From Nitrososphaerota archaeon (GTDB taxonomy: Archaea > Thermoproteota > Nitrososphaeria > Nitrososphaerales > CADDZS01): a stretch of DNA of 17,504 nt. Under the pieces are notes generated by a model. It did no database searches. It was given only the letters and a program-made list of their open reading frames with translations, and had not been told where the DNA came from. Made by a program: the position numbers and the translations under genes. Below are positions 1-6,619 of this stretch, piece after piece. The stretch spans positions 1-17,504 of the forward strand of contig JAPCJV010000007.1 in NCBI GenBank assembly GCA_027886785.1. The letters run 5' to 3'. Position 1 is the stretch's first letter. Each line of letters begins with the position of its first letter.

Positions 1-144
1 GAAGGTTTGTGCATGATGCACACCGAAGACATTAAGATGGCGCTCAGCCATCATATTTTGCATTTCGATGTGATTCAAGATTGCATGAGCAGCACTGTCT
101 TTTCCATGACGAGCTTTGTGACCGAAAGCTAAAAGCAGGCTCAT
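1..144 (-). CDS. Deoxynucleoside monophosphate kinase-like P-loop protein, N-terminal fragment
   Basis: The reading frame is open from the ATG at 144 down to the window edge (48 codons), so only the N-terminus is present. Residues 7-17 read FGHKARHGKDS, a P-loop of the GxxxxxGKD[ST] kind seen in phage dNMP kinases such as T4 gp1, which phosphorylate dNMPs to supply phage DNA synthesis. The G to GK spacing is one residue longer than the classical Walker A, which some phage kinases tolerate. The start overlaps the stop of the upstream gene as TAATG, so translation is probably coupled. Other P-loop NMP kinases cannot be excluded from this fragment. Confidence 0.6.
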   Translation of the reverse strand, partial: MSLLLAFGHKARHGKDSAAHAILNHIEMQNMMAERHLNVFGVHHAQTF

Positions 145-425
145 TATTTATTCCTCATAATCGGTGGTAAAGTATCCCAGAAACGATAGATTAACCACAA
201 TTGTGTCAATGTTAATGCTGTTTGTAAAATATACCAAACCTGAAAATACTTTGAGTGTTCTGCGGTCGCCAAAATGAATCCGTTGATCTGACAGAGCACC
301 ACAAAAATCTGCGACTTCTTGCTGAAGTCCCGGGTGTGCCGTCTCTTCAGCATGCGGTGAAAGAGGGGATAATAAATGAACGGCGTCATCGCCACGCCTA
401 AGCCGAGAAGAATTGTTTTAAGCAT
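144..425 (-). CDS. Small three-helix membrane protein, SemiSWEET/PQ-loop-like
   Basis: The protein has 93 residues and three likely membrane segments (about residues 3-22, 40-57 and 62-82). After the first helix it carries a PQ-loop-like stretch, a proline (P20) followed by RMLKRRHTRDFSKKSQ, which resembles the P-x-K-x-S-x-[DG]-[FIL]-S pattern of bacterial SemiSWEET half-transporters. Length (about 90 aa) and helix number fit that family, whose members dimerise to move small sugars. The canonical PQ dipeptide is not present, so this is a pattern match, not a proven assignment. Both ends overlap neighbouring genes by one base (TAATG), placing it firmly in the operon. Alternative: a generic small phage membrane protein. 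Confidence 0.5.
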   Translation of the reverse strand: MLKTILLGLGVAMTPFIYYPLFHRMLKRRHTRDFSKKSQIFVVLCQINGFILATAEHSKYFQVWYILQTALTLTQLWLIYRFWDTLPPIMRNK

Positions 426-1267
426 TAGACCTTTTTTGCCGAGCCCTCAAACCAAGCTGTGCAGTTCAGACAGTGAATTCTGTCCTTCTTGCGGAAGTCT
501 GTGTATTTGTAGCCGTCGTGTCGAACATTCTCGGAACCACAGCGACGGCAGCGGTCAGGATTGCCGTCATGAATGACATTTGGATGCTGCAACATCCAAG
601 GCAAAAAGCGATAATATAACTCTTCAAGCAAAAGCACATCATGGCGGTTATATCGCACCATCGTATGCCATGCTTTTATATCCCCGTTCATACACGAACG
701 CCAAAGGTCAAACCCCGTATGAGATACTTTACGCCCTATTCCTAATTCTCGACACATATCATCCAGTTTGTTACTCTTGAACTTGAATACGCTTCGAGCT
801 ACTTTTAGTGTATCCACAGTTTGGACAGGACGTACTGGCAGCAATCCTAAAACTAACCAGCGGGTGCGAATTGTCGGTAAGTCAAAAGCATCGCCGTTTT
901 GAGCCACGACAATATCAACGGAATTCAAATCTTCCCACAATTCACTGGCAAGAGCACTATCATCACGCTTATCCGTTTCCCAGTTTGGATAATCAGGAAG
1001 AGCGCGCATCTTGACGCCCCGGCCTCCTGCGATTTTGAATCCGTATGATGCAAGATAGCCCTCTTGGTAAAAGTCAAGCACATTTTGTTCCCATTTGCCC
1101 CAAGTATACCCGAGACTAGGCATTGTTTCGATATCTAAAAAACCAATTCGTGCGTCAGGAATTGCTTCTATAATTTTTTTGGGCCGCAGACAACCGCACG
1201 TTTTGCAATCGAGTCGAAATTCTTTTATTTCGTGACACTGCGGACATTCACGCTTGACAGCTTTCAT
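425..1267 (-). CDS. DEDDy-type 3'-5' exonuclease (RNase H-like fold) with zinc knuckles
   Basis: This 280-residue protein has an exonuclease core between two zinc-binding ends. The N-terminus carries C8-x2-C11 and C21-x2-C24. Exo I is FLDIET (D45, E47), Exo II is NGDAFD (D129), and Exo III is YNRHD (Y206, D210), so all four metal-binding carboxylates and the DEDDy tyrosine are present. The C-terminus has C240-x2-C243 and C266-x2-C269, a zinc ribbon. The core resembles YprB/DnaQ-like nucleases that degrade single-stranded or 3'-ended nucleic acid. The start has a strong AAAGGAG upstream of ATG at 1267. It probably acts in DNA or RNA processing; the substrate is not evident from sequence. Confidence 0.85.
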   Translation of the reverse strand: MKAVKRECPQCHEIKEFRLDCKTCGCLRPKKIIEAIPDARIGFLDIETMPSLGYTWGKWEQNVLDFYQEGYLASYGFKIAGGRGVKMRALPDYPNWETDKRDDSALASELWEDLNSVDIVVAQNGDAFDLPTIRTRWLVLGLLPVRPVQTVDTLKVARSVFKFKSNKLDDMCRELGIGRKVSHTGFDLWRSCMNGDIKAWHTMVRYNRHDVLLLEELYYRFLPWMLQHPNVIHDGNPDRCRRCGSENVRHDGYKYTDFRKKDRIHCLNCTAWFEGSAKKV

Positions 1268-1297
1268 AAAACTCCTTTAGATGTAAAATTTCTAACT

Positions 1298-2065
1298 TCA
1301 GAAGAAATGGGCTCCGATTCCGAGTCCGACGCCAATACTGACAAGAACGGTTTTGAAGAAGTTTTTGCGGGTTTTTGCTTTGTAAGCATTAAAGTCACCC
1401 TGCACTTTCTTTGTTGCGTCATTTGCTGCCATCAATTGCTTTTGGTCGTTGTCGACGTCAGATTTGTGCGCTGTCTTTTCCGCAGAGAGAGCGGTTGCAT
1501 CATTGGTGATTGTCTGGTTATCATGTGTGACTTCAGCGGTTAGATTGGTGATAACTTTTCGATCTGCGGGCAGTTCCTCAAGATCTTGAATTGTCGTTAA
1601 TCCGCCGAGCGGGTCTATGGTAAATCCTGTAGGCGTAGCGGCCACAATGGCGTTGGGTACAAGTTGGGCCCATCGCTGCGCTTGAGCCGTGGGGGTAAGT
1701 TTGGCGTCATCGCTCTTTTGCTTTATGAGAGCGTTGCTCAATTGCTGATTAGCGACTTGCAATTGAGCGTTGGCTGCCTGTAGTTGAGCGTTCGCCGTGG
1801 CCATCTGCGTCTGAGTTTCTTTGGACTGTTGCTGAAGGATGGCGTTCTGTTGGGCGGCCGTAACAGCCGCTTCCTGGGCTGCTTTCAACACTTGGGCCGC
1901 AATCTCAGCTTTAGCCTCGGCTACGTCCGCCCGCTTGGATTCAAAGAAGTAGACGCCGGTAAGAAGGGCAACTACCAAAAGACCGGTCAAAACAAGATGG
2001 GTAGGATCGAGCCAAACGCCTATTTTCTTCTCAATAGCTGCGATCTCAGTTCCGATGTCAGGCAT
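1298..2065 (-). CDS. Membrane-anchored coiled-coil protein, possibly spanin-like
   Basis: The chosen ATG (2065) follows a GGAGG with good spacing and gives 255 residues; a longer frame upstream lies inside the HNH gene and is rejected. A transmembrane segment lies at about residues 21-41 (HLVLTGLLVVALLTGVYFF), followed by a long Ala/Gln-rich coiled coil containing three near-copies of A-N-[AQ]-Q-L-Q, a central globular part, a second coiled stretch, and a hydrophobic Gly-rich C-terminus (SIGVGLGIGAHFF). An N-terminal anchor with a periplasmic coiled coil recalls inner-membrane spanins (Rz), but it is longer than usual and has a second hydrophobic end. No holin or endolysin sits beside it, so a lysis role is only a guess. 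Confidence 0.6.
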   Translation of the reverse strand: MPDIGTEIAAIEKKIGVWLDPTHLVLTGLLVVALLTGVYFFESKRADVAEAKAEIAAQVLKAAQEAAVTAAQQNAILQQQSKETQTQMATANAQLQAANAQLQVANQQLSNALIKQKSDDAKLTPTAQAQRWAQLVPNAIVAATPTGFTIDPLGGLTTIQDLEELPADRKVITNLTAEVTHDNQTITNDATALSAEKTAHKSDVDNDQKQLMAANDATKKVQGDFNAYKAKTRKNFFKTVLVSIGVGLGIGAHFF

Positions 2066-2546
2066 TGTTTCCCTCCATATCTTCTGTATCAATACAGGCA
2101 CGATTCGGTGATTTTGACGTCTCATCCTTAAGGAGCTGTCTAGCCGGGGGATTATTGACGTAGGACAAGGCATTTTTAAGCCAAGAAGGGCTGTCTACGC
2201 GCCCCAGGAGCCTATTACAGCCACGATGCCGGCCCGGACATAGTAAACCCCTAACTGAGTATGGGAGAGCCTCTTCTCGGACGAGACGTATAGCCTCGAC
2301 TTTCGTTTTAGCCTCGGCAGTAAAGGTACGATCTTCTATTTGCGTGACGGCCTTCCAACCACCTGCAATATGAGAAGCGTTGATCTTAAAATGGAAGTGA
2401 TCAACATTCAAAGGCGCGTCTTTTGGGAGCCGACCGCAGATACCGCATCGGTAGTTTTGTGACTGCTCTAGGGCCCGATATTGGACTAAAGTCCACCGGT
2501 ACGCTTTCTGGAGCCGTTTATCCTTTGCAATCTCTTGTGGGGTCAT
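2058..2546 (-). CDS. HNH endonuclease, endonuclease VII-like
   Basis: The 162-residue protein has the recombination endonuclease VII/HNH layout: zinc pair C34-x2-C37, catalytic LNVDHFHF (D49, H50), then RGLLCPGRHRGCNRLLG, where C103 and C110 complete the zinc site and N111 is the HNH asparagine. About 45 residues are inserted between DH and RGLLC compared with the usual compact domain. Such proteins nick or cut DNA and are often mobile in phages. The last 8 bases overlap the next gene and its ribosome binding site. The gene lies between two 15-bp direct repeats (2089-2103, 2559-2573), as expected for a recently inserted cassette. No strong ribosome binding site precedes the ATG. Confidence 0.85.
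   Translation of the reverse strand: MTPQEIAKDKRLQKAYRWTLVQYRALEQSQNYRCGICGRLPKDAPLNVDHFHFKINASHIAGGWKAVTQIEDRTFTAEAKTKVEAIRLVREEALPYSVRGLLCPGRHRGCNRLLGRVDSPSWLKNALSYVNNPPARQLLKDETSKSPNRACIDTEDMEGNNA
2089..2103. repeat. 15-bp direct repeat, copy 1 (flanks HNH cassette)
   Basis: TCAATACAGGCACGA is identical to 2559-2573. This copy lies inside the 3' end of the HNH reading frame, just upstream (in the minus sense) of the ribosome binding site of the next gene. Confidence 0.9.
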
Positions 2547-2558
2547 GTACTTTAAGTG

Positions 2559-2573
2559 TCAATACAGGCACGA
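2559..2573. repeat. 15-bp direct repeat, copy 2 (flanks HNH cassette)
   Basis: TCAATACAGGCACGA is identical to 2089-2103, 470 bp apart. This copy directly follows the stop codon of the secreted metallopeptidase gene, in the gap before the HNH start. Confidence 0.9.
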
Positions 2574-2574
2574 A

Positions 2575-2991
2575 TCATAAAATATCATCAAATGCGCCGG
2601 CGGCCATCAGACGGTGCATTTCTCGTAGCCAATGAATTCCGTGGGCATCTTCGATTTCAATTCCTTTAAGGTTGTGAGTTTGACTCCAAACTGACTCATG
2701 AGACATCTCATGGAGCAGAGTTTCACAGGCTGCATTCACATGATGACGTTGCCAATCTGCAAGTTCGATGGCGCAAGCTGTCCCGTCAGGGCTACAAAAT
2801 GTTTGTCCTTCTAAATCAGGATCTTCAAATTTCACGAAATAGACACGAGTTTCGGGTAAATGGTCTCCAAAATAGACTTCCTTGTAGCCCGTAAATTGCG
2901 CTTGAATATTTGCATCAGTTATATAGCGTGTCTGAGCATTTGCAGTTCCAGCGATACACAGAATCAATGCCGGAAGCAATTTATTCTTCAT
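2575..2991 (-). CDS. Secreted HExxH zinc metallopeptidase-like protein
   Basis: Residues 1-20 form a signal peptide with an A-x-A cleavage site (TANA/Q), so the product should be exported. The mature part contains LLHEMSHE (H94, E95, H98), a gluzincin/SprT-type zinc motif, followed 18 residues later by HGIHW (H117), a plausible third ligand as in SprT-like folds. Two cysteines (C66, C73) may pair. Its start overlaps the end of the 51-residue gene upstream by 11 bases; AAGGCG upstream of the ATG is a usable ribosome binding site. It might process host envelope or phage proteins; neither substrate nor activity can be read from the sequence. Confidence 0.65.
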   Translation of the reverse strand: MKNKLLPALILCIAGTANAQTRYITDANIQAQFTGYKEVYFGDHLPETRVYFVKFEDPDLEGQTFCSPDGTACAIELADWQRHHVNAACETLLHEMSHESVWSQTHNLKGIEIEDAHGIHWLREMHRLMAAGAFDDIL

Positions 2992-3136
2992 CTTTTTTCG
3001 CCTTTCGAATGAGCTCTAGAAGAGTTCGAGGATGGACGCCCTCAAGTTGTCCTTTGTCGAGTTTAAGTTCGGAATGCTCGCGAAGAAAGCCCACGATTTC
3101 ACCGATTTCTTCCGGTGTTAATGTTGCATCACTCAT
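2981..3136 (-). CDS. Small unknown protein, 51 aa
   Basis: The ATG at 3136 overlaps the RNA ligase stop as ATGA, and the frame runs 51 codons to TAA at 2981, 11 bases into the next gene. The protein is acidic and helical (begins MSDATLTPEEIGEIVGFL, ends KKDEE) with no cysteine or membrane segment. Overlaps at both ends argue that it is real and translationally coupled. I recognise no family. Confidence 0.7.
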   Translation of the reverse strand: MSDATLTPEEIGEIVGFLREHSELKLDKGQLEGVHPRTLLELIRKAKKDEE

Positions 3137-4236
3137 TCATCCTCCCGAAAGCTTCTGTCATTACCGCGGGGCTCAATCATATCCCAGACTACTCTCTCTG
3201 CGTTTTTGCCATCCAACATTGCAAAGAGAAGGGCTCTCAGATTATCATATTTTTTGAAATATGCGGCGCATTCCGCCCGATATTGCCGCTTATCTCTGCC
3301 GTCATAAATTGGTCGGTCAAGATAAACTCTTTCGGCTTCCGAACGGATGTCAAAAAATTCTTTGCTAAGTCGAGTATCCCATTGCAAAAGCCACTTTCTA
3401 AAATGTTCGGGAGTGTTGATGAGAAGATTGTCAATTGTTCCGCCGCTTGAAAGAATCTCCCATATACTACGGGCGTTCATGCCAGTCACAATTCGATGCA
3501 ATCGAACGTAGTCCGCCATCTTAATCTTTACCTTCAAAGGCGGCCTTTGCGAAATCGGATAAGTGAGGACATAACCTTCTTCGTTCGGAATATTCATCTC
3601 TTGTAGTCGTTTGAGATTTGAGCCTACAATTTGCTCAGCAACCTCAAAACCATTAGCTTCCGCAATATTTTGTAATACATCCGCATCGATATCGTCTCCT
3701 GTTTTCTTGTTCACTAAACCAATCAACACCAAACCTTCGAAATCATATTTTAAAACGATGCGATTCTCATTATAAATGATCTCAAACAATGACGTATAAC
3801 CGGGGAGCCAACCCAATTTCGCCCGATGTTTGGCATACCATTCGGTCGCCCATGATGCTTGAGGTGAAGTGAAACTCCCACGAGTGGCAATCCCTTCGTG
3901 CCCGTCGTAAGAGTAATAGATACCGAGCGAGCCGTCTAGTTTCTTTGCGACAGATGGAACAGTGAGTGGAAGATTTTCCTCCATCGTCTCTGGAATTGAA
4001 GGGGTATTTAGATTATGAAATTTCTTGAACGGCCGGCTGATGACTGTGTTGTCTGGCCCAACGATTAGTCCCCGGCAATAATCGATTGTTCCGTCACCCC
4101 ACGCAGGTTCGAACTGAGCTTTATGCGTGTAATTGTAGATTCGCAAAGGCAGTGTCGGATGCTTTTGCTCACTGATCTTTCCGCTAATCAGATGTTCTTT
4201 CAGCTTGTCGCCGTCAAGTAAATCGTACAATCTCAT
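3133..4236 (-). CDS. T4 Rnl1-like RNA ligase
   Basis: The 367-residue protein matches the T4 RnlA family, an ATP-dependent ligase joining 5'-phosphate and 3'-OH RNA ends, in length (T4 Rnl1 is 374 aa) and motif order. Motif I is K99-L-D-G, with the nucleotidyl lysine at the same number as in T4 Rnl1. Motif III is FEIIY (F151, E152), motif IV is NEEGYV (E220, G221), and motif V is KVKIK (K237, K239). The N-terminal part has the family's CRGLIV and RPFKKFHN stretches. It shares an ATGA overlap with the MazG-like gene upstream and with the 51-aa gene downstream. With the phosphatase at 4536-5057 it suggests a tRNA repair role like T4's response to PrrC anticodon cleavage. Confidence 0.92.
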   Translation of the reverse strand: MRLYDLLDGDKLKEHLISGKISEQKHPTLPLRIYNYTHKAQFEPAWGDGTIDYCRGLIVGPDNTVISRPFKKFHNLNTPSIPETMEENLPLTVPSVAKKLDGSLGIYYSYDGHEGIATRGSFTSPQASWATEWYAKHRAKLGWLPGYTSLFEIIYNENRIVLKYDFEGLVLIGLVNKKTGDDIDADVLQNIAEANGFEVAEQIVGSNLKRLQEMNIPNEEGYVLTYPISQRPPLKVKIKMADYVRLHRIVTGMNARSIWEILSSGGTIDNLLINTPEHFRKWLLQWDTRLSKEFFDIRSEAERVYLDRPIYDGRDKRQYRAECAAYFKKYDNLRALLFAMLDGKNAERVVWDMIEPRGNDRSFREDE

Positions 4237-4535
4237 GCCTGAACTCTCCCGAGAGAAATTGAAAGATCCAAGTATTTTTGAATTTTCTTTCTTTTGAGAG
4301 CCATTGCAGCTTTCACTCTAAAGGGCGATATAGATTCGAGAAACTCCCCCTCTTCTTCTAACATTTTGATGACAGTCAATAAATCGTTCACTTCAGTTCG
4401 CAATCGCTCCTTATTATTCAAAAATTGACCGTTTTGTACCTCTTCCGAACCGAACTGCAAACTCTTGGACGCCCGTTGTGCAACCTCGGCACATTCTTCC
4501 ATCAATTTCACCAACAAATGTTCGTCTCGTGTCAT
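4233..4535 (-). CDS. MazG-like nucleotide pyrophosphohydrolase
   Basis: This 100-residue all-alpha protein has the metal-binding signature of the MazG/dUTPase superfamily: EECAE (E13, E14, E17) in the first helix and E48-V-N-D51 in a later one. Such enzymes hydrolyse (d)NTPs, or (p)ppGpp-related nucleotides, to monophosphates and pyrophosphate; phage versions are thought to adjust nucleotide pools or the starvation response. The ATG directly abuts the TAG of the phosphatase gene (no gap), and GGGAGA in that gene's end is the ribosome binding site. The 3' end overlaps the ligase start by ATGA. Substrate specificity is not readable. Confidence 0.75.
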   Translation of the reverse strand: MTRDEHLLVKLMEECAEVAQRASKSLQFGSEEVQNGQFLNNKERLRTEVNDLLTVIKMLEEEGEFLESISPFRVKAAMALKRKKIQKYLDLSISLGRVQA

Positions 4536-5057
4536 CTAAAAGTCTCCCGGTGCAACCTGTAGACATGTAAGTCCATTCTTACGCCACATGTCCACCACTT
4601 GGTTTCGATCGTCTAGAACGTAGTGTATCTGATTTTTTGGCAGCTTGTCAAGAATCTCCTGCTTCACGATTACATCCTGCCGAGTATCGCCGCCGTTACG
4701 CATGAAGATATGCTCAAATTGAATATCATACTTTCTTAACCATGTGATTGTATTTTCCCCGGCTCGGTCAATTTGCCGACCGCTAACAATCAAAATCTTA
4801 TAACCCCAACTCCAGAGAATATTCACGAGTTCTATGATAGATTGACGAGGTGCATCCGCAAGAGCCAATCTTTCAAAACCGTCCCAGTCATGATTTCCAT
4901 CAGAAATAAGAGGTAGGCGATGGGAGCAATCAGCCAAAGTTCCATCCATATCCACGAGCACAAGACGATCCCACGGCTGAAATGAAATCAAACCGGCAAA
5001 TAAAGCCATGCGCTCGATGACGGCGCGACCTACACCTTTGTGTGGTTCGAAATTCAT
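4536..5057 (-). CDS. HAD-family polynucleotide 3'-phosphatase (Pnkp phosphatase domain-like)
   Basis: This 173-residue protein matches the C-terminal phosphatase half of T4 polynucleotide kinase-phosphatase. The HAD nucleophile motif is VDMDGTLA (D36, D38), motif II is SGR (S92-R94), and the family's FMR, D-x-R-x-D-x-x-x-K (K132) and LDDR-x-x-V-x-x-W (D149, D150, R151) stretches are all present in order. Such enzymes remove 2',3'-cyclic or 3'-phosphates left by RNA cleavage so that a ligase can reseal the break. The kinase half with its P-loop is missing; the first 30 residues are too short for it. It lies two genes upstream of the Rnl1-like ligase in the same operon. A role on free 5'-nucleotides is an alternative. 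Confidence 0.85.
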   Translation of the reverse strand: MNFEPHKGVGRAVIERMALFAGLISFQPWDRLVLVDMDGTLADCSHRLPLISDGNHDWDGFERLALADAPRQSIIELVNILWSWGYKILIVSGRQIDRAGENTITWLRKYDIQFEHIFMRNGGDTRQDVIVKQEILDKLPKNQIHYVLDDRNQVVDMWRKNGLTCLQVAPGDF

Positions 5058-5275
5058 ATAACCTCCCTTGATTTCATTACACCGTCGGATTCCATCACAA
5101 TAAAACAGCCTTCCATCTTAAGTTCTTTCATTTGCGCCTTCACTGCGACAAAAAACCTCATGGCTTTCTCTTCATCTGTTCCTTCTTTTGGCTTCTTGAT
5201 ATCAAAGCCGCGAGAGCGGGGGCCTGGCACAGTGCTCCATTCTACATCAGGCATTTGAATGTGGACGTTGAACAT
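5054..5275 (-). CDS. Unknown protein, 73 aa
   Basis: The ATG at 5275 shares its A with the upstream stop (TGATG), which selects this start over a TTG 36 bases further up. The 3' end overlaps the phosphatase gene as ATGA. The sequence has a basic/acidic middle (KKPKEGTDEEKAMRFF) and ends in a hydrophobic strand-rich stretch; no motif is recognisable. Coupling to the phosphatase may mean co-expression only. Confidence 0.65.
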   Translation of the reverse strand: MFNVHIQMPDVEWSTVPGPRSRGFDIKKPKEGTDEEKAMRFFVAVKAQMKELKMEGCFIVMESDGVMKSREVI

Positions 5276-5421
5276 CAGAAAATCAATGGGGACTTGTAGT
5301 ATTCTCGCCAAAGTACCGCATTGTCCTCCGCCTCTTTCTTAGTCTCATAAGATCCATAAACGTTTCCGTCTTCGTCTCGAATGACAAACTTGTTTCCTTC
5401 TTCTAAGACCGAAAAATTCAT
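5275..5421 (-). CDS. Unknown small protein, 48 aa
   Basis: The ATG at 5421 has GGAGG 8 bases upstream and overlaps the previous stop as ATGA, which is better than the longer upstream frame. The protein reads as two or three beta strands with a GNVYGSYETKKEAEDNA turn and helix, the style of small phage DUFs of the 'DEDGN...Y.TK.EAE' type, possibly binding nucleic acid or a partner protein. No function can be assigned. Confidence 0.65.
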   Translation of the reverse strand: MNFSVLEEGNKFVIRDEDGNVYGSYETKKEAEDNAVLWREYYKSPLIF

Positions 5422-5609
5422 CGTTGTGACCTCCGCTCCAGGATTGTCATGTTCTTTGTCATCTCCTGAGAGCTCCGTGTAAATTCTTGAACTTCTTTCA
5501 ATCCGGCTGCTGCCAATTCTCTGCGCTCTTCTTTCTTCTTGCAAGAATAGCAGAGATAGTGATTATCTGCTGCCGGTCGTCGTTCACACTCGATGCACAT
5601 CTGTTTCAT
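5418..5609 (-). CDS. Small zinc-finger protein, 63 aa
   Basis: Starting at the ATG at 5609 (AAGGAAAAGG upstream), the protein begins MKQMCIECERRPAAD and has two CxxC pairs (C5/C8 and C19/C22), a treble-clef or zinc-ribbon style fold, then a charged helix. The start lies within the 3' end of the 57-aa gene (26-base overlap, different frame). It may regulate transcription or bind another protein; no family recognised. Confidence 0.6.
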   Translation of the reverse strand: MKQMCIECERRPAADNHYLCYSCKKKEERRELAAAGLKEVQEFTRSSQEMTKNMTILERRSQR

Positions 5610-5757
5610 TGCCTTTTCCTTTCGATTGAGGTTTTGAATCAAAATACGCTGTTTGTCGTTCAACTGTATGGTCAGCATGCATGCCTGGGTGACCTTTGGG
5701 CAAGTCGCATGTAAAATAGCCGTTCTTACTGGTAGCTTTGCAAAAGAATTCGCTCAT
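5584..5757 (-). CDS. Small Cys/His protein, 57 aa
   Basis: The ATG at 5757 overlaps the previous stop as ATGA, and the frame is open for 57 codons. It contains C6 and the motif C18-DLPKGHPGMHADH, that is C-x-L-x-x-GH-x-G-x-H, a putative zinc site that recurs in small phage proteins. The rest is polar and likely flexible. Function unknown. Confidence 0.6.
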   Translation of the reverse strand: MSEFFCKATSKNGYFTCDLPKGHPGMHADHTVERQTAYFDSKPQSKGKGNETDVHRV

Positions 5758-6023
5758 CGGTTTACCTTGACGCCGGTCTCTTTCATAGCTCGGAGCGTTG
5801 CAATACTTTCATCTAAAGGATCTACGCTTTTCTGCCACGGCAATCTGAGCCAACGCTTGATAAATTCAAAAAATGTGCGAGCACGAATTTTTCCGGTGTA
5901 GATATAATTCACAACTCGTACCGCTTTTGCATTAGGCAAATCGTGATCATAAACCAAATGATCCAGCAGTCGAATGCTCGAGGCCGTTCGAACCAAAAAT
6001 TTACACTGCTCACATCGGCTCAT
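5754..6023 (-). CDS. C2H2-like zinc-finger protein, 89 aa
   Basis: The ATG at 6023 (GGAAAG upstream) is preferred over a TTG 21 bases earlier. Residues 4-27 form a C-x2-C-x17-H-x4-H finger (CEQCKF ... DHLVYDHDLP), longer between the pairs than the classical finger. A basic/aromatic helix follows (FFEFIKRWLRLPWQK). It could bind DNA or RNA. It overlaps the 48-aa gene upstream by 14 bases and the 57-aa gene downstream by ATGA. Confidence 0.6.
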   Translation of the reverse strand: MSRCEQCKFLVRTASSIRLLDHLVYDHDLPNAKAVRVVNYIYTGKIRARTFFEFIKRWLRLPWQKSVDPLDESIATLRAMKETGVKVNR

Positions 6024-6156
6024 GGAGAAATCTTTCCAATGCAAAGATCATCGCCTCTACGGCGTGTCGTTCTAAATAACACAGATCAAGCCAATCGAGT
6101 TGCAATCTGCCCACGTAGATAGTTGCATTCGGTTCGACATAGATAGGTGTATTCAT
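6010..6156 (-). CDS. Unknown small protein, 48 aa
   Basis: The ATG at 6156 overlaps the previous stop as ATGA; the frame runs to TGA at 6010. The protein has a strand-rich start (NTPIYVEPNATIYVGRL) and a C-terminal amphipathic helix. No motif is known. The overlaps at both ends are the main support for its being real. Confidence 0.55.
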   Translation of the reverse strand: MNTPIYVEPNATIYVGRLQLDWLDLCYLERHAVEAMIFALERFLHEPM

Positions 6157-6431
6157 CGTTTGTCCTTAATTTTTGAAGCTTTGAATTTGACTTTATATAC
6201 GTGTGCGCCACAAAAATGACAATAAGGGATAGGTTGTCTCACCTCTTTACTGTCGCCCATCCCAAAAATAGCTTCTCGAGCAATTTGAACCACGAGATGC
6301 TCCCATCCGTCGGCGCGATTATGGGGCCCTACGCGCTTATGCCAAATTCGACGTAGATTGATGAATACCTGGACATCGTAGAATGAGGCATCATCGGGTC
6401 CGTCGACATTAACGATCTTAAGAGCCAGCAT
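6153..6431 (-). CDS. Unknown protein with single CxxC, 92 aa
   Basis: The ATG at 6431 lies one base after the upstream TAA, with AAAGGAA as ribosome binding site; this beats a longer frame that would run into the upstream gene. Near the C-terminus is YCHFCGAHVYKVKF, half a zinc ribbon, so zinc binding might need a dimer. The N-terminal part is a mixed alpha/beta domain containing W45 and W59. No family recognised. Confidence 0.6.
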   Translation of the reverse strand: MLALKIVNVDGPDDASFYDVQVFINLRRIWHKRVGPHNRADGWEHLVVQIAREAIFGMGDSKEVRQPIPYCHFCGAHVYKVKFKASKIKDKR

Positions 6432-6432
6432 T

Positions 6433-6603
6433 TTAGTCGCGTTCCTTTCTTCCGACACGCAAGGGCTCTTCTCTGCCGGCAGCGGTGAACACGCGCTCAA
6501 AATCATCATTACCGAAATGCACAAGAAAGGATTCGTCGGCCCAGGCTAATGTCACGATGCCTATGCCGAATTGCCGATGCCTGAATGAATCATTGGCTTT
6601 CAT
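6433..6603 (-). CDS. Small beta-barrel protein, DUF3553/CarD-Tudor-like, 56 aa
   Basis: The ATG at 6603 has GGAG at good spacing. The core RHRQFGIGIVTLAWADESFLV followed by HFGNDDFERVF follows the pattern H-x-x-F-G-x-G-x-V and V-x-F, seen in the small SH3-like barrels of DUF3553 and the UvrD C-terminal Tudor domain, some of which contact RNA polymerase. The first motif makes the fold plausible; the function here is unknown. Confidence 0.55.
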   Translation of the reverse strand: MKANDSFRHRQFGIGIVTLAWADESFLVHFGNDDFERVFTAAGREEPLRVGRKERD

Positions 6604-6619
6604 GTTTTGATTCTCCTTT

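Noticed and set aside
1254..1284. TTGACA...TAGATG on the plus strand at 1254
   Set aside because: Lies in the start region of the exonuclease gene and faces only shadow frames.
1298..2173. Longer version of the coiled-coil protein starting at 2173
   Set aside because: The extra 36 residues overlap the HNH gene out of frame; the ATG at 2065 has GGAGG.
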